From Thalassobacillus cyri (lineage in GTDB: Bacteria > Bacillota > Bacilli > Bacillales > Halobacillaceae): DNA of 64,000 nt. A program made the translations under genes and the position numbers. Each line of letters opens with the position of its first letter. Positions within the stretch are counted from its first letter, which is position 1. The notes below the pieces were generated by a model, which had not been told where the DNA came from, did no database searches, and saw only the letters and a list, made by a program, of their open reading frames with translations. The stretch is from assembly GCF_900107755.1 (NCBI RefSeq), contig NZ_FNQR01000011.1, positions 78,210-142,209 on the forward strand. Reading direction: 5' to 3'. Below are positions 55,908 to 64,000 of the stretch, piece after piece.

Positions 55908-56855
55908 ATGGGAAAAGCTTTACAAAATGAAGCTATGAATATAGATGTCCAAACAATGATTGAAAATAAAAGAAAAAAGAAAAGTGTCTCTGGTAAATTG
56001 GAAAAGCTTATTCCTGCCTTTTTGTTTTTATGTGCTGCTGTGAGTGTATTGACAACAGCAGGAATTCTTTTCACTTTGCTTAGAGAATCGATTACTTTTT
56101 TCAGCACCACTTCAATTGTTGACTTTTATACTGGTACGCAGTGGTCCCCATGGACGGGTCACTTTGGAGTGTTACCGTTGATCACTGGAACACTGCTGAT
56201 AACCTTGATTGCTGCAATTGTAGCTATCCCGTTAGGATTGATGTCAGCCATTTTCTTGAGTGAGTATGCAAGTGATCGTACACGTAAAATAATCAAGCCT
56301 ACATTGGAAGTACTTGCAGGTATTCCTACTGTGGTATACGGGTTCTTTGCCTTGACATTTGTAACACCATTGTTGAAAAATATCGTACCAGGATTAGGAA
56401 TTTTCAATGCATTAAGTGCTGGGATTGTTGTTGGAATTATGATTATCCCTATGATCGCCTCCCTGTCTGAAGATGCCATGAACTCTGTGCCAAACAGTTT
56501 GAGAGAAGGGGCGCTAGCTTTAGGTGCTACCAGGTTGGAAGTTGCCATGAAAGTAGTACTTCCTGCAGCTTTTTCTGGAATTGTGGCATCTATTGTCCTG
56601 GCAGTCTCACGAGCGATTGGTGAAACAATGATTGTTGTTATCGCGGCGGGTGCTTCGCCGACTTTGACATTCGATCCTACTCGTTCAATTCAGACGTTGA
56701 CTGCCTTTATTGTACAGGGAGCGACAGGTGATACCACCTTCGGTTCAACCATTTATTATAGTATTTATGCTGTAGGAGCGACACTGTTTGTGTTCACACT
56801 GCTGATGAACATGCTTTCCCAGTATATCTCGCGCAAGTTCAAGGAGGAATACTGA
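55908..56855 (+). CDS. pstC: Phosphate ABC transporter permease PstC
   Basis: PstC is one of two membrane subunits of the high-affinity phosphate importer. The 315-residue protein has six membrane segments and the permease coupling loop with EGALALGATRLEVAMKV (about residues 205-221). I choose the ATG at 55908, behind AAAGGGG; earlier in-frame ATGs at 55854 and 55887 have weaker sites. Its stop overlaps the pstA start (TGATG). Confidence 0.94.
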   Translation: MGKALQNEAMNIDVQTMIENKRKKKSVSGKLEKLIPAFLFLCAAVSVLTTAGILFTLLRESITFFSTTSIVDFYTGTQWSPWTGHFGVLPLITGTLLITLIAAIVAIPLGLMSAIFLSEYASDRTRKIIKPTLEVLAGIPTVVYGFFALTFVTPLLKNIVPGLGIFNALSAGIVVGIMIIPMIASLSEDAMNSVPNSLREGALALGATRLEVAMKVVLPAAFSGIVASIVLAVSRAIGETMIVVIAAGASPTLTFDPTRSIQTLTAFIVQGATGDTTFGSTIYYSIYAVGATLFVFTLLMNMLSQYISRKFKEEY

Positions 56856-57733
56856 TGTCAGGTATTGATGAAAAAAACAATTTAAAAAGAATACGTGGAA
56901 GAGTGATTCTGAACAATGTGCTTAAAGGTTTGTTTTTTGTTTCAACTACAATCGGTCTGATTTTCCTGGCACTATTGTTATATCGCATATTGACTCAAGG
57001 GATTGGTTATTTAAATTCTGACTTTATTACAAGCTTCCCTGCCCCTTATCCAGAAGAAGCGGGTATTTTTGCAGGACTTATCGGGTCTATCATGATGATC
57101 GCGATTGTTGCACCTGTAGCCATAACACTAGGGGTAGGCACAGCTATCTTCCTGGAAGAGTATGCCTATAAAAACCGTTGGACAAAATTTATTCAAATTA
57201 ATATTCAAAATTTAGCTGGTGTACCGTCAATTGTATATGGACTGCTAGGTCTTACGTTCTTTGTGTATATGCTTCGTTTGGGCTATACACTTCTCGCGGG
57301 CGGTCTCACGATGGCGCTATTAGTATTGCCTGTCATCGTGGTTGCAGCACAGGAAGCGATCAGATCTGTACCATCAGATATAAAAGAAGCTTCCTATGGT
57401 ATGGGGGCATCCAAATGGCAGACCATTCGCCGTGTCATTCTTCCTGCTGCAATACCCGGTATCCTTACTGGTACTATTCTGGCGTTATCACGTGCAATTG
57501 GAGAAACGGCTCCGTTGATTATTGTTGGAGCTGCTACGGCACTTTACACATTGCCTGATTCGCTGCTTTCTAAGTATACCGTTATGCCGATTCAAATTTT
57601 TAACTGGACTGGCCGTCCTCAAGAGGAATGGCAATTCGTAGCTGCGGCAGGAATTCTAGTATTGTTGATTGTGCTATTATTCATGAATGCTGTTGCAGTT
57701 TTCATCCGTAACAAGTTCCAAAAACGGTATTAA
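56855..57733 (+). CDS. pstA: Phosphate ABC transporter permease PstA
   Basis: PstA pairs with PstC to form the transmembrane channel. The 292-residue protein has six membrane segments and the coupling loop EASYGMGASKWQTIRRV near residue 175. AAGGAGG lies inside the end of pstC. The next gene, pstB, follows after 24 bases. Confidence 0.95.
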   Translation: MSGIDEKNNLKRIRGRVILNNVLKGLFFVSTTIGLIFLALLLYRILTQGIGYLNSDFITSFPAPYPEEAGIFAGLIGSIMMIAIVAPVAITLGVGTAIFLEEYAYKNRWTKFIQINIQNLAGVPSIVYGLLGLTFFVYMLRLGYTLLAGGLTMALLVLPVIVVAAQEAIRSVPSDIKEASYGMGASKWQTIRRVILPAAIPGILTGTILALSRAIGETAPLIIVGAATALYTLPDSLLSKYTVMPIQIFNWTGRPQEEWQFVAAAGILVLLIVLLFMNAVAVFIRNKFQKRY

Positions 57734-57757
57734 ACTCTGATAGGAGGTTATGTATCA

Positions 57758-58609
57758 ATGAATACTCTATTGAAACAAAAGAAAGTCGATAATAAAACTT
57801 CAGTCAAGCCAGATATAAAAGAAAACAACCAAACAAAGAGTGAGGCTGCTATGGATAAAAATGTATTTGAAGTCAATAATTTAAACCTTTGGTATGGAAA
57901 TGACCAGGCTTTATATGAAATCAACATGAATGTTCCTCAAAATAAAGTGACAGCAATCATCGGTCCATCGGGTTGTGGTAAATCGACTTATTTGAAAACT
58001 CTCAATCGTATGGTCGAAATGGTGCCGATTGTTAAAACCTCAGGCTCCATTCAGTATAACGGAGAGGATATATTTTCAGATAAACACAGTGTGGAGGGCT
58101 TAAGAACGAAAGTAGGGATGGTTTTTCAAAAGCCTAACCCATTTCCGAAATCTATTTATGACAATATCGCTTACGGACCGCGCATTCATGGGGTTAAGAA
58201 AAAAGCTGTGTTAGATCAAATTGTGGAGAAGAGTCTTCGTGATGCAGCTATTTGGGATGAGGTAAAAGACCGTCTCGATGAAAATGCTTTTGGCTTATCA
58301 GGTGGTCAGCAGCAAAGGGTTTGTATTGCCCGGGCTTTAGCTATTGAACCGGATGTCATTTTAATGGATGAACCAACTTCTGCCCTGGACCCTATTTCTA
58401 CCTTGAAAGTGGAAGAATTAGTTCAAGAGTTGAAGAAGAAATATAGCATCATCATTGTCACTCATAATATGCAGCAGGCAGCACGTATCTCCGATAAAAC
58501 TGCGTTTTTCTTAAATGGTGAGCTGATTGAATTCGCTGATACGGATCATCTGTTCTCTAATCCGACAGATAAGCGGACAGAAGATTATATCAGTGGCAGA
58601 TTCGGTTAA
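57758..58609 (+). CDS. pstB: Phosphate ABC transporter ATP-binding protein PstB
   Basis: PstB powers phosphate import. The 283-residue protein has Walker [10 protein letters not shown], the Q-loop [11 protein letters not shown], signature LSGGQQQR, Walker B VILMDEP and the switch His in IVTHNMQQ. A polar extension of about 33 residues precedes the domain; an internal ATG at 57851 (MDKNVFEV) would remove it, but the first ATG has the TAGGAGG site. Only one pstB copy is seen, whereas B. subtilis has two. Confidence 0.96.
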   Translation: MNTLLKQKKVDNKTSVKPDIKENNQTKSEAAMDKNVFEVNNLNLWYGNDQALYEINMNVPQNKVTAIIGPSGCGKSTYLKTLNRMVEMVPIVKTSGSIQYNGEDIFSDKHSVEGLRTKVGMVFQKPNPFPKSIYDNIAYGPRIHGVKKKAVLDQIVEKSLRDAAIWDEVKDRLDENAFGLSGGQQQRVCIARALAIEPDVILMDEPTSALDPISTLKVEELVQELKKKYSIIIVTHNMQQAARISDKTAFFLNGELIEFADTDHLFSNPTDKRTEDYISGRFG

Positions 58610-58634
58610 TATTATTTTCGGGAGGAATCACTTT

Positions 58635-59294
58635 ATGCCGACAAGGGAACATTTCTCAGAGGAACTGGAAAAACTGAAAACAGACATCCGAGAATTAGCA
58701 GAAGATACAAAACAAGCGTTGGTTATTGCAATTGAAGCTTTACACAACCGTGATGTCAAAAAAGCTAAACAGATTATCGAGGATGATCATCTTATCGATG
58801 AAAAAGAAGAAGACATTAACGAGAAGGTTATGATTTTAATTGCAAAACAACAACCGGTTGCTACTGACCTTCGCAGGTTGATCATTGCAATAAAGATTAC
58901 GAATGATCTAGAGAGAATGGCTGATCATGCTAAAAATATTTCAAAAGCAACGATCCACTTAGGTGAAGATCATCCCATTTCTATTCATCCAGGGATTAGG
59001 GAAATGGCAGACGTAGCTTTTAATATGGTAGATATCGCTCAAAAAGCATTTATGCTGGAAGATATTTCATTCGCCCAAAAACTCTCTGAAATGGATGATA
59101 TCATTGATGAAAAATATGGGAAAATGATTCGGGAATTACTGGAGCTGACCGCTAATAATCCGGATCAAATTCAGTATTTGATGCAAATGGCTTATTCGGC
59201 ACGTTATATTGAACGTTTTGCCGATCATATTACCAACATTGGTGAAGAAATCTTTTTCCTTGTCAAAGGCAGAACTTATGATTTGAATGAGTAA
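58635..59294 (+). CDS. phoU: Phosphate signalling protein PhoU
   Basis: PhoU links the Pst transporter to phosphate signalling and restrains uptake. The 219-residue protein is two copies of a three-helix bundle with metal-binding repeats (DLERMADHAKNI and IERFADHITNI). The ATG at 58635 follows GGGAGGA. The frame is open into pstB, but that is shadow. It closes the pstSCAB-phoU operon. Confidence 0.95.
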   Translation: MPTREHFSEELEKLKTDIRELAEDTKQALVIAIEALHNRDVKKAKQIIEDDHLIDEKEEDINEKVMILIAKQQPVATDLRRLIIAIKITNDLERMADHAKNISKATIHLGEDHPISIHPGIREMADVAFNMVDIAQKAFMLEDISFAQKLSEMDDIIDEKYGKMIRELLELTANNPDQIQYLMQMAYSARYIERFADHITNIGEEIFFLVKGRTYDLNE

Positions 59295-59296
59295 CT

Positions 59297-59345
59297 AAAA
59301 AAAGAAGGGCAGAAGAGATGTTATCCATCCTCTGACCTTCTTTTT
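59297..59345 (+). terminator. Terminator after phoU
   Basis: AAAAAGAAGG pairs with CCTTCTTTTT, and CAGA with TCTG inside, followed by a T run. Confidence 0.8.
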
Positions 59346-59417
59346 ATGTGACTTGATATGATAACGTGGAGAGCAGGTCTGTGATTCCTTGCCATTTTGC
59401 TGTAAAAAAGAAACCTA

Positions 59418-59888
59418 TTATTTAGATGTAATTTCTTTGGCAATTTCCTTGTAAGACATTTCATTATTTAATTCGAACGTCCCAACTTGCAGGTAACGAC
59501 TGTAATCTGCTTCATCTAAATATTGTTGAAAATTGATTTGGTCCATAATCATATTTTCTTTTTCAAGGATACTCGCTATTGCACTCGAACTCATGCCCGG
59601 TTCAATTTTGATAACCACTTTCTCCTGATTTTGGTTATTGCTCGATTTCTCCTCTTTACTAACTTTATCATCTTTAGATTGTTCCAATTCCTTTGGAGGC
59701 CTGTGTTGCTGGGCCAGCTTTTGTTCATATGTGGTTTGTTCCATGATGATGTAGCCTTGTTGATTTAATGATTCAATAGTTTTTTCCATGGATTGGACAT
59801 GGGGTGTATTTTCACTATTCCAGATAATGAAGAAAGTTGATGAACAAGCCAGTAAACCTAAGGCGAATGCTCTTACCAATAGCTTCAT
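59418..59888 (-). CDS. yqzC: Membrane-anchored protein with MltG-like LysM module (YqzC-like)
   Basis: The 156-residue protein has an N-terminal anchor (about residues 5-23), a Gln/Lys/Glu-rich linker, and a C-terminal module of about 65 residues (KIEPGMSSSAIASILEKENMI ... LQVGTFELNNEMSYKEIAKEI) that resembles the LysM-like N-terminal part of YceG/MltG transglycosylases. No catalytic domain follows. It overlaps the upstream gene by four bases (ATGA). Symbol by place, next to the pst operon, as in B. subtilis yqzC-yqzD. Confidence 0.68.
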   Translation of the reverse strand: MKLLVRAFALGLLACSSTFFIIWNSENTPHVQSMEKTIESLNQQGYIIMEQTTYEQKLAQQHRPPKELEQSKDDKVSKEEKSSNNQNQEKVVIKIEPGMSSSAIASILEKENMIMDQINFQQYLDEADYSRYLQVGTFELNNEMSYKEIAKEITSK

Positions 59889-60238
59889 AAGCTGATCCTC
59901 TTTGCATTATTTTGTTCTAAAATGGAGCGGATATCATTCTCATGGAGGGTAGTTCTTTCAGAGATCTGAGCTACGGTGTAACCTTGTTTCTCCATTGACA
60001 CCACTTGCTTATAAAGAGGTAGTGTCGAGTCCACGTGATCGTTATCCTTATCAGGGTGGAATAATAATTCTTCTTCAAGGATATTCAATTTTCTTTTCAG
60101 TTTATATATTTCCTGGAGAGAAGAAATCGAAATTTGTTCTACTTCATCTTCCAATTGCTTTAAGCGATCATTCATGAAAAAAGACAGGATAAACAAAAGA
60201 AGACCGATAACGGCTGTTGTGATGATGGCAGTGGTCAT
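59885..60238 (-). CDS. yqzD: Small membrane protein with coiled coil (YqzD-like)
   Basis: The 117-residue protein has an N-terminal membrane segment (about residues 4-22), a heptad-rich coiled coil (RLKQLEDEVEQISISSLQEIYKLKRK in parts, 25-60), and a C-terminal helix-turn-helix-like stretch (MEKQGYTVAQISERTTLHENDI in parts). It fits the pattern of YqzD. It is cotranscribed with the following gene. Function unknown. GGAGTGA precedes the ATG. Confidence 0.68.
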   Translation of the reverse strand: MTTAIITTAVIGLLLFILSFFMNDRLKQLEDEVEQISISSLQEIYKLKRKLNILEEELLFHPDKDNDHVDSTLPLYKQVVSMEKQGYTVAQISERTTLHENDIRSILEQNNAKRISL

Positions 60239-60338
60239 TTGGGTTCACTCCTATGTAAATTACATTACATTTATATCATAATAAGGCAGTTTTTTCTATA
60301 CTACGGTTGAAGTTTGGTGAATTATTTTATTAGCATGC

Positions 60339-60367
60339 TTGAAAGGACAGTGTAGTTCTGCTATTAT
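60339..60367 (+). promoter_or_regulatory. Sigma-A promoter of rpmG
   Basis: TTGAAA (60339-60344), 17 bases, TATTAT (60362-60367) with the extended TGC motif. Confidence 0.65.
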
Positions 60368-60430
60368 AAATAAGTCTGATATTATCAACTGAGAGAGTTA
60401 TGAAACGAGATAGGATATGGAGGGATAAAC

Positions 60431-60580
60431 ATGCGTGTAAACATTACACTTGCTTGCACTGAGACAGGTGACCGCAATTATATTACAACTAAAAACAAGC
60501 GTACGAATCCGGAGCGTCTTGAGCTGAAAAAATATAGCCCACGCCTTCGTAAATATACGCTACACCGTGAAACTAAGTAA
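60431..60580 (+). CDS. rpmG: 50S ribosomal protein L33
   Basis: L33 is a small protein of the large subunit. The 49-residue product ([19 protein letters not shown] ... LHRETK) is the form with a single cysteine, lacking the two CxxC pairs, so it is the zinc-free paralogue. It is below the usual ORF cut-off. ATGGAGGGAT precedes the ATG. It has its own promoter and terminator. Confidence 0.96.
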   Translation: MRVNITLACTETGDRNYITTKNKRTNPERLELKKYSPRLRKYTLHRETK

Positions 60581-60581
60581 G

Positions 60582-60611
60582 CAGTAGGATATTTGATCCT
60601 ACTGTTTTTTT
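60582..60611 (+). terminator. Terminator after rpmG
   Basis: CAGTAGGAT pairs with ATCCTACTG around ATTTG, followed by seven T residues. Confidence 0.92.
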
Positions 60612-60669
60612 ATACATAATTAAACCTGCACATATCACGTGAAAATGTCCCTGGTAAGGAGTGGTTCTG

Positions 60670-61227
60670 ATGGACAAAGTGCAATTAAGAGCCCGAGGCA
60701 AACAAATAATGGCTAATTTTTCAACTGAAGAGAAAAATAATATTGAACATGAACTTGCCGAGCATTTATTCAAATCGATGATTTTCAAGCAGGCAAGCAC
60801 AATTGGGATAACAATTTCTCAAAAAAATGAGTGGTCGACTACTTCTATTATTGAAAGAGCCTGGAAGGAAGGGAAGAGAGTGACCGTCCCTAAATGTGAT
60901 CCTGGTCCAAAGTATCTTAACTTTTATCAATTAGATAGTTTTGATCAATTAGAAACTGTTTATTTCGGTTTGCAAGAACCAGACCCTTCCCGATGTGAAC
61001 ATGTAAACAGGGACACGATAGATTTAATTATAGTTCCAGGGTTGGTGTTTGATCTTCATGGGTATCGTATTGGGTATGGAGGAGGGTTTTATGACCGTTA
61101 TTTATCTGGCTACAAAGGGGAAACAGTAGCTCTTGCTTCTAAAGAACAGGTAGTTAAAAACCTTCCTCACGAAAAGTTCGATATACCGGTAAACCATTTA
61201 ATTACAGAGGATGGCTATGTCTTTTAA
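60670..61227 (+). CDS. yqgN: 5-Formyltetrahydrofolate cyclo-ligase
   Basis: This enzyme returns 5-formyl-THF to the folate pool as 5,10-methenyl-THF, using ATP. The 185-residue protein has the family motifs TVPKCDPG and PGLVFDLHGYRIGYGGGFYDRYL in parts, the latter with the glycine-rich ATP/folate site. AAGGAGTGG precedes the ATG at 60670; the frame is open from a GTG at 60661. It follows rpmG as in B. subtilis. Confidence 0.94.
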   Translation: MDKVQLRARGKQIMANFSTEEKNNIEHELAEHLFKSMIFKQASTIGITISQKNEWSTTSIIERAWKEGKRVTVPKCDPGPKYLNFYQLDSFDQLETVYFGLQEPDPSRCEHVNRDTIDLIIVPGLVFDLHGYRIGYGGGFYDRYLSGYKGETVALASKEQVVKNLPHEKFDIPVNHLITEDGYVF

Positions 61228-61284
61228 TGACAATGGTTCCACCCCTTAGCCAAATTCGTTAGAAAGCTAGTAGGAGTGATAAAG

Positions 61285-62295
61285 ATGCAAAACCGCTACT
61301 CAAGACAAATTCTCTTTCAACCAATCGGTGAGAAGGGCCAAGCAAAGTTGCAGCAAAAAACGGTGTTGGTAGCAGGTGCAGGGGCGCTTGGAACGGTGGC
61401 GAGCAACCATTTGGTCAGAGCCGGGGTCGGTCATGTGCGTATCGTAGACCGGGATTTCGTCGAATACAGCAATTTGCAGAGACAGATGCTATATACCGAA
61501 CAAGATGCTAAGGATATGATGCCAAAGGCAGTAGCAGCTGAAAACCGATTAAAGGAAATAAACCCGGATGTTTCGATAGAAGGCCTAGTCGCAGATATTA
61601 CCTCGGAAAATATTGAAAAACTCATGGATGGCGTCGATGTAGTGATAGATGGAACTGATAATTTTTCTACTCGATATCTTTTGAACGATGCCTCTTTTAA
61701 ACTGGGAATCCCATTTGCTTATGGAGGTGCTGTCAGCTCAAGAGGGATGACGGCATTTTTTGTACCAGGTGAAACTCCATGTCTGAGATGTGTGGTGCCA
61801 GATGGGGCAGGAAGTGGACAGACATGCGATACTGTTGGGGTAATTGCCCCTGTTGTAGACATGGTATCATCTTTTCAAGTAACAGAAATAATGAAATATT
61901 TAACAAATAACCATAAAGCATTAAGAAGAGACTTATATTCCTTTGATATTTGGCATAACCAGCAATTTTCTATGAAGCTGAAAGACCCTGTAGCTAATTG
62001 TACCACCTGCCAAACCAAAACTTTTCCGTATCTTCATACCAATATCGAACAAGATTATAGCATTCTTTGCGGTCGTGATTCTTTTCAAATCCATAAAAGG
62101 GAACAATTTGATTTAAATACTTGGCAACAGCGCCTCCAAACCATTGCGGAAGTGAAAAAGACCCCCTTTCTTTTAAAAGCGACCTTAGATTCTGGAGAAA
62201 CCTTAGTTTTGTTTCCGGATGGGCGTGTATTAGTGCAAGAGGTTGATGACATTACGCGAGCAAAAGCCATTTATGATCGATTGATTGGTTCGTAA
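61285..62295 (+). CDS. moeB: ThiF/MoeB family adenylyltransferase
   Basis: This E1-like enzyme adenylates the C-terminal glycine of a small sulfur carrier (MoaD or ThiS) so that sulfur can be attached. The 336-residue protein has the nucleotide fold GAGALGTVASNHL (about residues 28-40), RDFVEYSNLQRQ, and two zinc cysteine pairs (CLRC and CTTC). A C-terminal region of about 75 residues lacks the rhodanese domain. Whether it serves molybdopterin or thiamine cannot be told here. AGGAGTGAT precedes the ATG. Confidence 0.85.
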   Translation: MQNRYSRQILFQPIGEKGQAKLQQKTVLVAGAGALGTVASNHLVRAGVGHVRIVDRDFVEYSNLQRQMLYTEQDAKDMMPKAVAAENRLKEINPDVSIEGLVADITSENIEKLMDGVDVVIDGTDNFSTRYLLNDASFKLGIPFAYGGAVSSRGMTAFFVPGETPCLRCVVPDGAGSGQTCDTVGVIAPVVDMVSSFQVTEIMKYLTNNHKALRRDLYSFDIWHNQQFSMKLKDPVANCTTCQTKTFPYLHTNIEQDYSILCGRDSFQIHKREQFDLNTWQQRLQTIAEVKKTPFLLKATLDSGETLVLFPDGRVLVQEVDDITRAKAIYDRLIGS

Positions 62296-62333
62296 GTTTT
62301 TAAATTTGTCATGATTTCAAGCGTTTTCAGTGA

Positions 62334-62361
62334 TTGAAGAGTTTGTGAAATAGTGTACAAT
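62334..62361 (+). promoter_or_regulatory. Promoter of ldh
   Basis: TTGAAG (62334-62339), 16 bases, TACAAT (62356-62361). The Rex-like operator occupies the spacer and -10. Confidence 0.6.
62343..62360 (+). promoter_or_regulatory. Rex-type operator of ldh
   Basis: TTGTGAAATAGTGTACAA matches the Rex consensus TTGTGAA-N4-TTCACAA perfectly in the left half and in five of seven positions in the right. It overlaps the promoter, so NADH-free Rex would block ldh until the NADH/NAD ratio rises. Confidence 0.75.
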
Positions 62362-62378
62362 CTAAAGGGAAAGGTTAA

Positions 62379-63365
<987 letters not shown>

Positions 63366-63416
63366 GCACTTTTGTGAAATCATAAAGATATCTAACTCAT
63401 GTGAAGGGGTGTCTTT

Positions 63417-63593
63417 ATGAGAGCTGCCGTATCTACTATCATCGGCTTTGTGATACTGCTTATATTGTTGAAATACCGTTTCAAACTGATCAACCAATTG
63501 CTTGCAATTCACTTGATAAGAAAATTCGTTGCTATGTTCCTCGTCAATGTACCTGGTGTAAGGGAACGATTATTCCGTACCTCTATCCTGTAA
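63417..63593 (+). CDS. yqgO: YqgO-like small membrane protein
   Basis: The 58-residue protein (start MRAAVSTIIGFVILLILL, then KYRFKLINQLLAIHLIRK) has one or two hydrophobic segments and a basic tail. I place it as yqgO, which follows yqgN and precedes gluP in B. subtilis; function is unknown. AAGGGGTG precedes the ATG. It is below the usual ORF cut-off; a different frame that runs from 63401 is its shadow. Confidence 0.65.
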   Translation: MRAAVSTIIGFVILLILLKYRFKLINQLLAIHLIRKFVAMFLVNVPGVRERLFRTSIL

Positions 63594-63611
63594 AGTTTAT
63601 GTTGAGACATG

Positions 63612-63656
63612 GAGGGTCTGTCGCCGCTAGCAACAGCTTGCGCTTCAGGCTCTTTT
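63612..63656 (+). terminator. Putative terminator after yqgO
   Basis: A broken stem (GAG/CTC, CTG/CAG, CGC/GCG, GCT/AGC in series) ends in TTTTT. Confidence 0.4.
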
Positions 63657-63851
63657 TATTTTGTTTTAAATGTTATGGATAGGCTCCATTAATCCTTGGT
63701 GTGATTTTTTCATAACCGCTTTATTCAATTATAGGGACGAAAAGTCGAAGACTTGATTTCGAGAAGAATTTGGGTCCTGGTGAGCGTTTTGAGGTCCGGG
63801 AAATCACTCGCTTTTCGTGGGAATGTGGTGAGCTTCCTCAGGCTTCTGAAT
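63657..63851. other. Intergenic stretch before the insertion sequence
   Basis: I find no gene here. The minus strand contains CCTGAGGAAGCTCACCACAT and CGAAAAGCGAGTG, which recall dispersed extragenic sequences common in Bacillaceae genomes. That is an impression from memory; copy number in this genome is unknown. Confidence 0.4.
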
Positions 63852-64000
63852 TGACCCCTTAATATTGGACACTCTTTAATTCAAGCAGTTAACTGGGCAC
63901 GTTCCCGGTATTTGACGGGACTCATGCCACTTAACCTGGATTTGATTCTTTCATGGTTGTAGTAGTCCATGTATTCTTTCAGTTCCTGCTTAAAATGTTC
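63852..64000 (-). mobile_element. IS3-family insertion sequence (one end, continues beyond the window)
   Basis: The element's terminal repeat begins TGACCCCTTAATATTGGACA at 63852 on the plus strand, with the 5'-TG end typical of IS3 members. It is followed inward by the end of a DDE transposase frame. The rest of the element, and the other terminal repeat, lie to the right of the window. Confidence 0.8.
63881..64000 (-). CDS. IS3-family transposase OrfB (C-terminal part)
   Basis: Thirty-nine residues and a stop are visible, ending YRERAQLTA. The pattern [17 protein letters not shown]...SPVKYR is the conserved end of the integrase core of IS3/IS150-type OrfB. The start lies beyond the right edge, so whether the gene is intact cannot be judged. 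It is the only mobile-element gene in the window. Confidence 0.88.
   Translation of the reverse strand, partial: EHFKQELKEYMDYYNHERIKSRLSGMSPVKYRERAQLTA

Noticed and set aside
63401..63682. Frame of 93 codons after ldh
   Set aside because: A different frame (63417-63593) has a ribosome site, a hydrophobic N-terminus and the expected place of yqgO; the longer frame reads through the putative terminator.

Overview
The window is a low-GC, mostly co-directional stretch of the core chromosome of an endospore-forming member of the Bacillaceae. Evidence for sporulation is direct: gpr, spoIIP, yqxA, yqfC and yqfD are present. Gene order follows the Bacillus subtilis comEC-holA-rpsT-gpr-spoIIP-lepA ... 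sodA-pbpA-pst-rpmG-yqgN region closely. Protein sequences and gene content would suit a moderately salt-tolerant genus such as Halobacillus or a relative, but the genus is only an inference.

Layout. 1-4.8 kb: yqzM (partial), holA (DNA polymerase III delta), rpsT, then gpr-spoIIP-yqxA. 5-17 kb: lepA, hemW, the CIRCE-controlled hrcA-grpE-dnaK-dnaJ chaperone cluster, prmA-rsmE-mtaB, and deoC. 17-27 kb: a Na/Pi symporter, rpsU-yqeY, a sigma-W-type nfeD-floA-yqfB envelope-stress operon, yqfC-yqfD-phoH, ybeY-dgkA, era, yqzL and recO. 27-36 kb: a glycine T-box and glyQS, ccpN-ppsR, yaiI, dnaG and sigA. 36-46 kb: an unidentified membrane protein, cytochrome c550, trmK-yqfO, ispH (minus), cshB-nfo, a lytic transglycosylase, ispG (minus) and a LysM protein. 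46-50 kb: a second NfeD protein behind a second sigma-W-type promoter, a second Na/Pi symporter (with PhoU domain), and a six-tRNA operon driven by tandem promoters. 50-64 kb: sodA, a yqgE-type MFS transporter, pbpA, the Pho-box-preceded pstSCAB-phoU operon, yqzC/yqzD-like genes (minus), rpmG, yqgN, a moeB/thiF gene, a Rex-box-controlled ldh, yqgO, and the edge of an IS3-family insertion sequence.

How the genes work together. The content is mainly information processing (replication, sigma-70 factor, ribosome, tRNA modification, protein folding), envelope and sporulation functions, and phosphate supply (two Na/Pi symporters plus a high-affinity Pst system). Regulation that can be read directly includes a perfect CIRCE operator, two ECF sigma-W-like promoters, a T-box riboswitch, a Pho-box repeat, a Rex-like operator and many intrinsic terminators.

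Most of the window is conserved core genome. I see no CRISPR array, prophage or defence island, and no clearly new multi-gene system. The less ordinary points are: the absence of pgpH (and cdd) from their usual places; paired sigma-W promoters on two unlinked nfeD genes; a 13-bp inverted repeat swallowing the start codon of the MFS gene; a 48-bp dispersed repeat in front of deoC and trmK; a 40-bp tandem duplication in the tRNA operon leader; and a palindromic repeat around the holA promoter.
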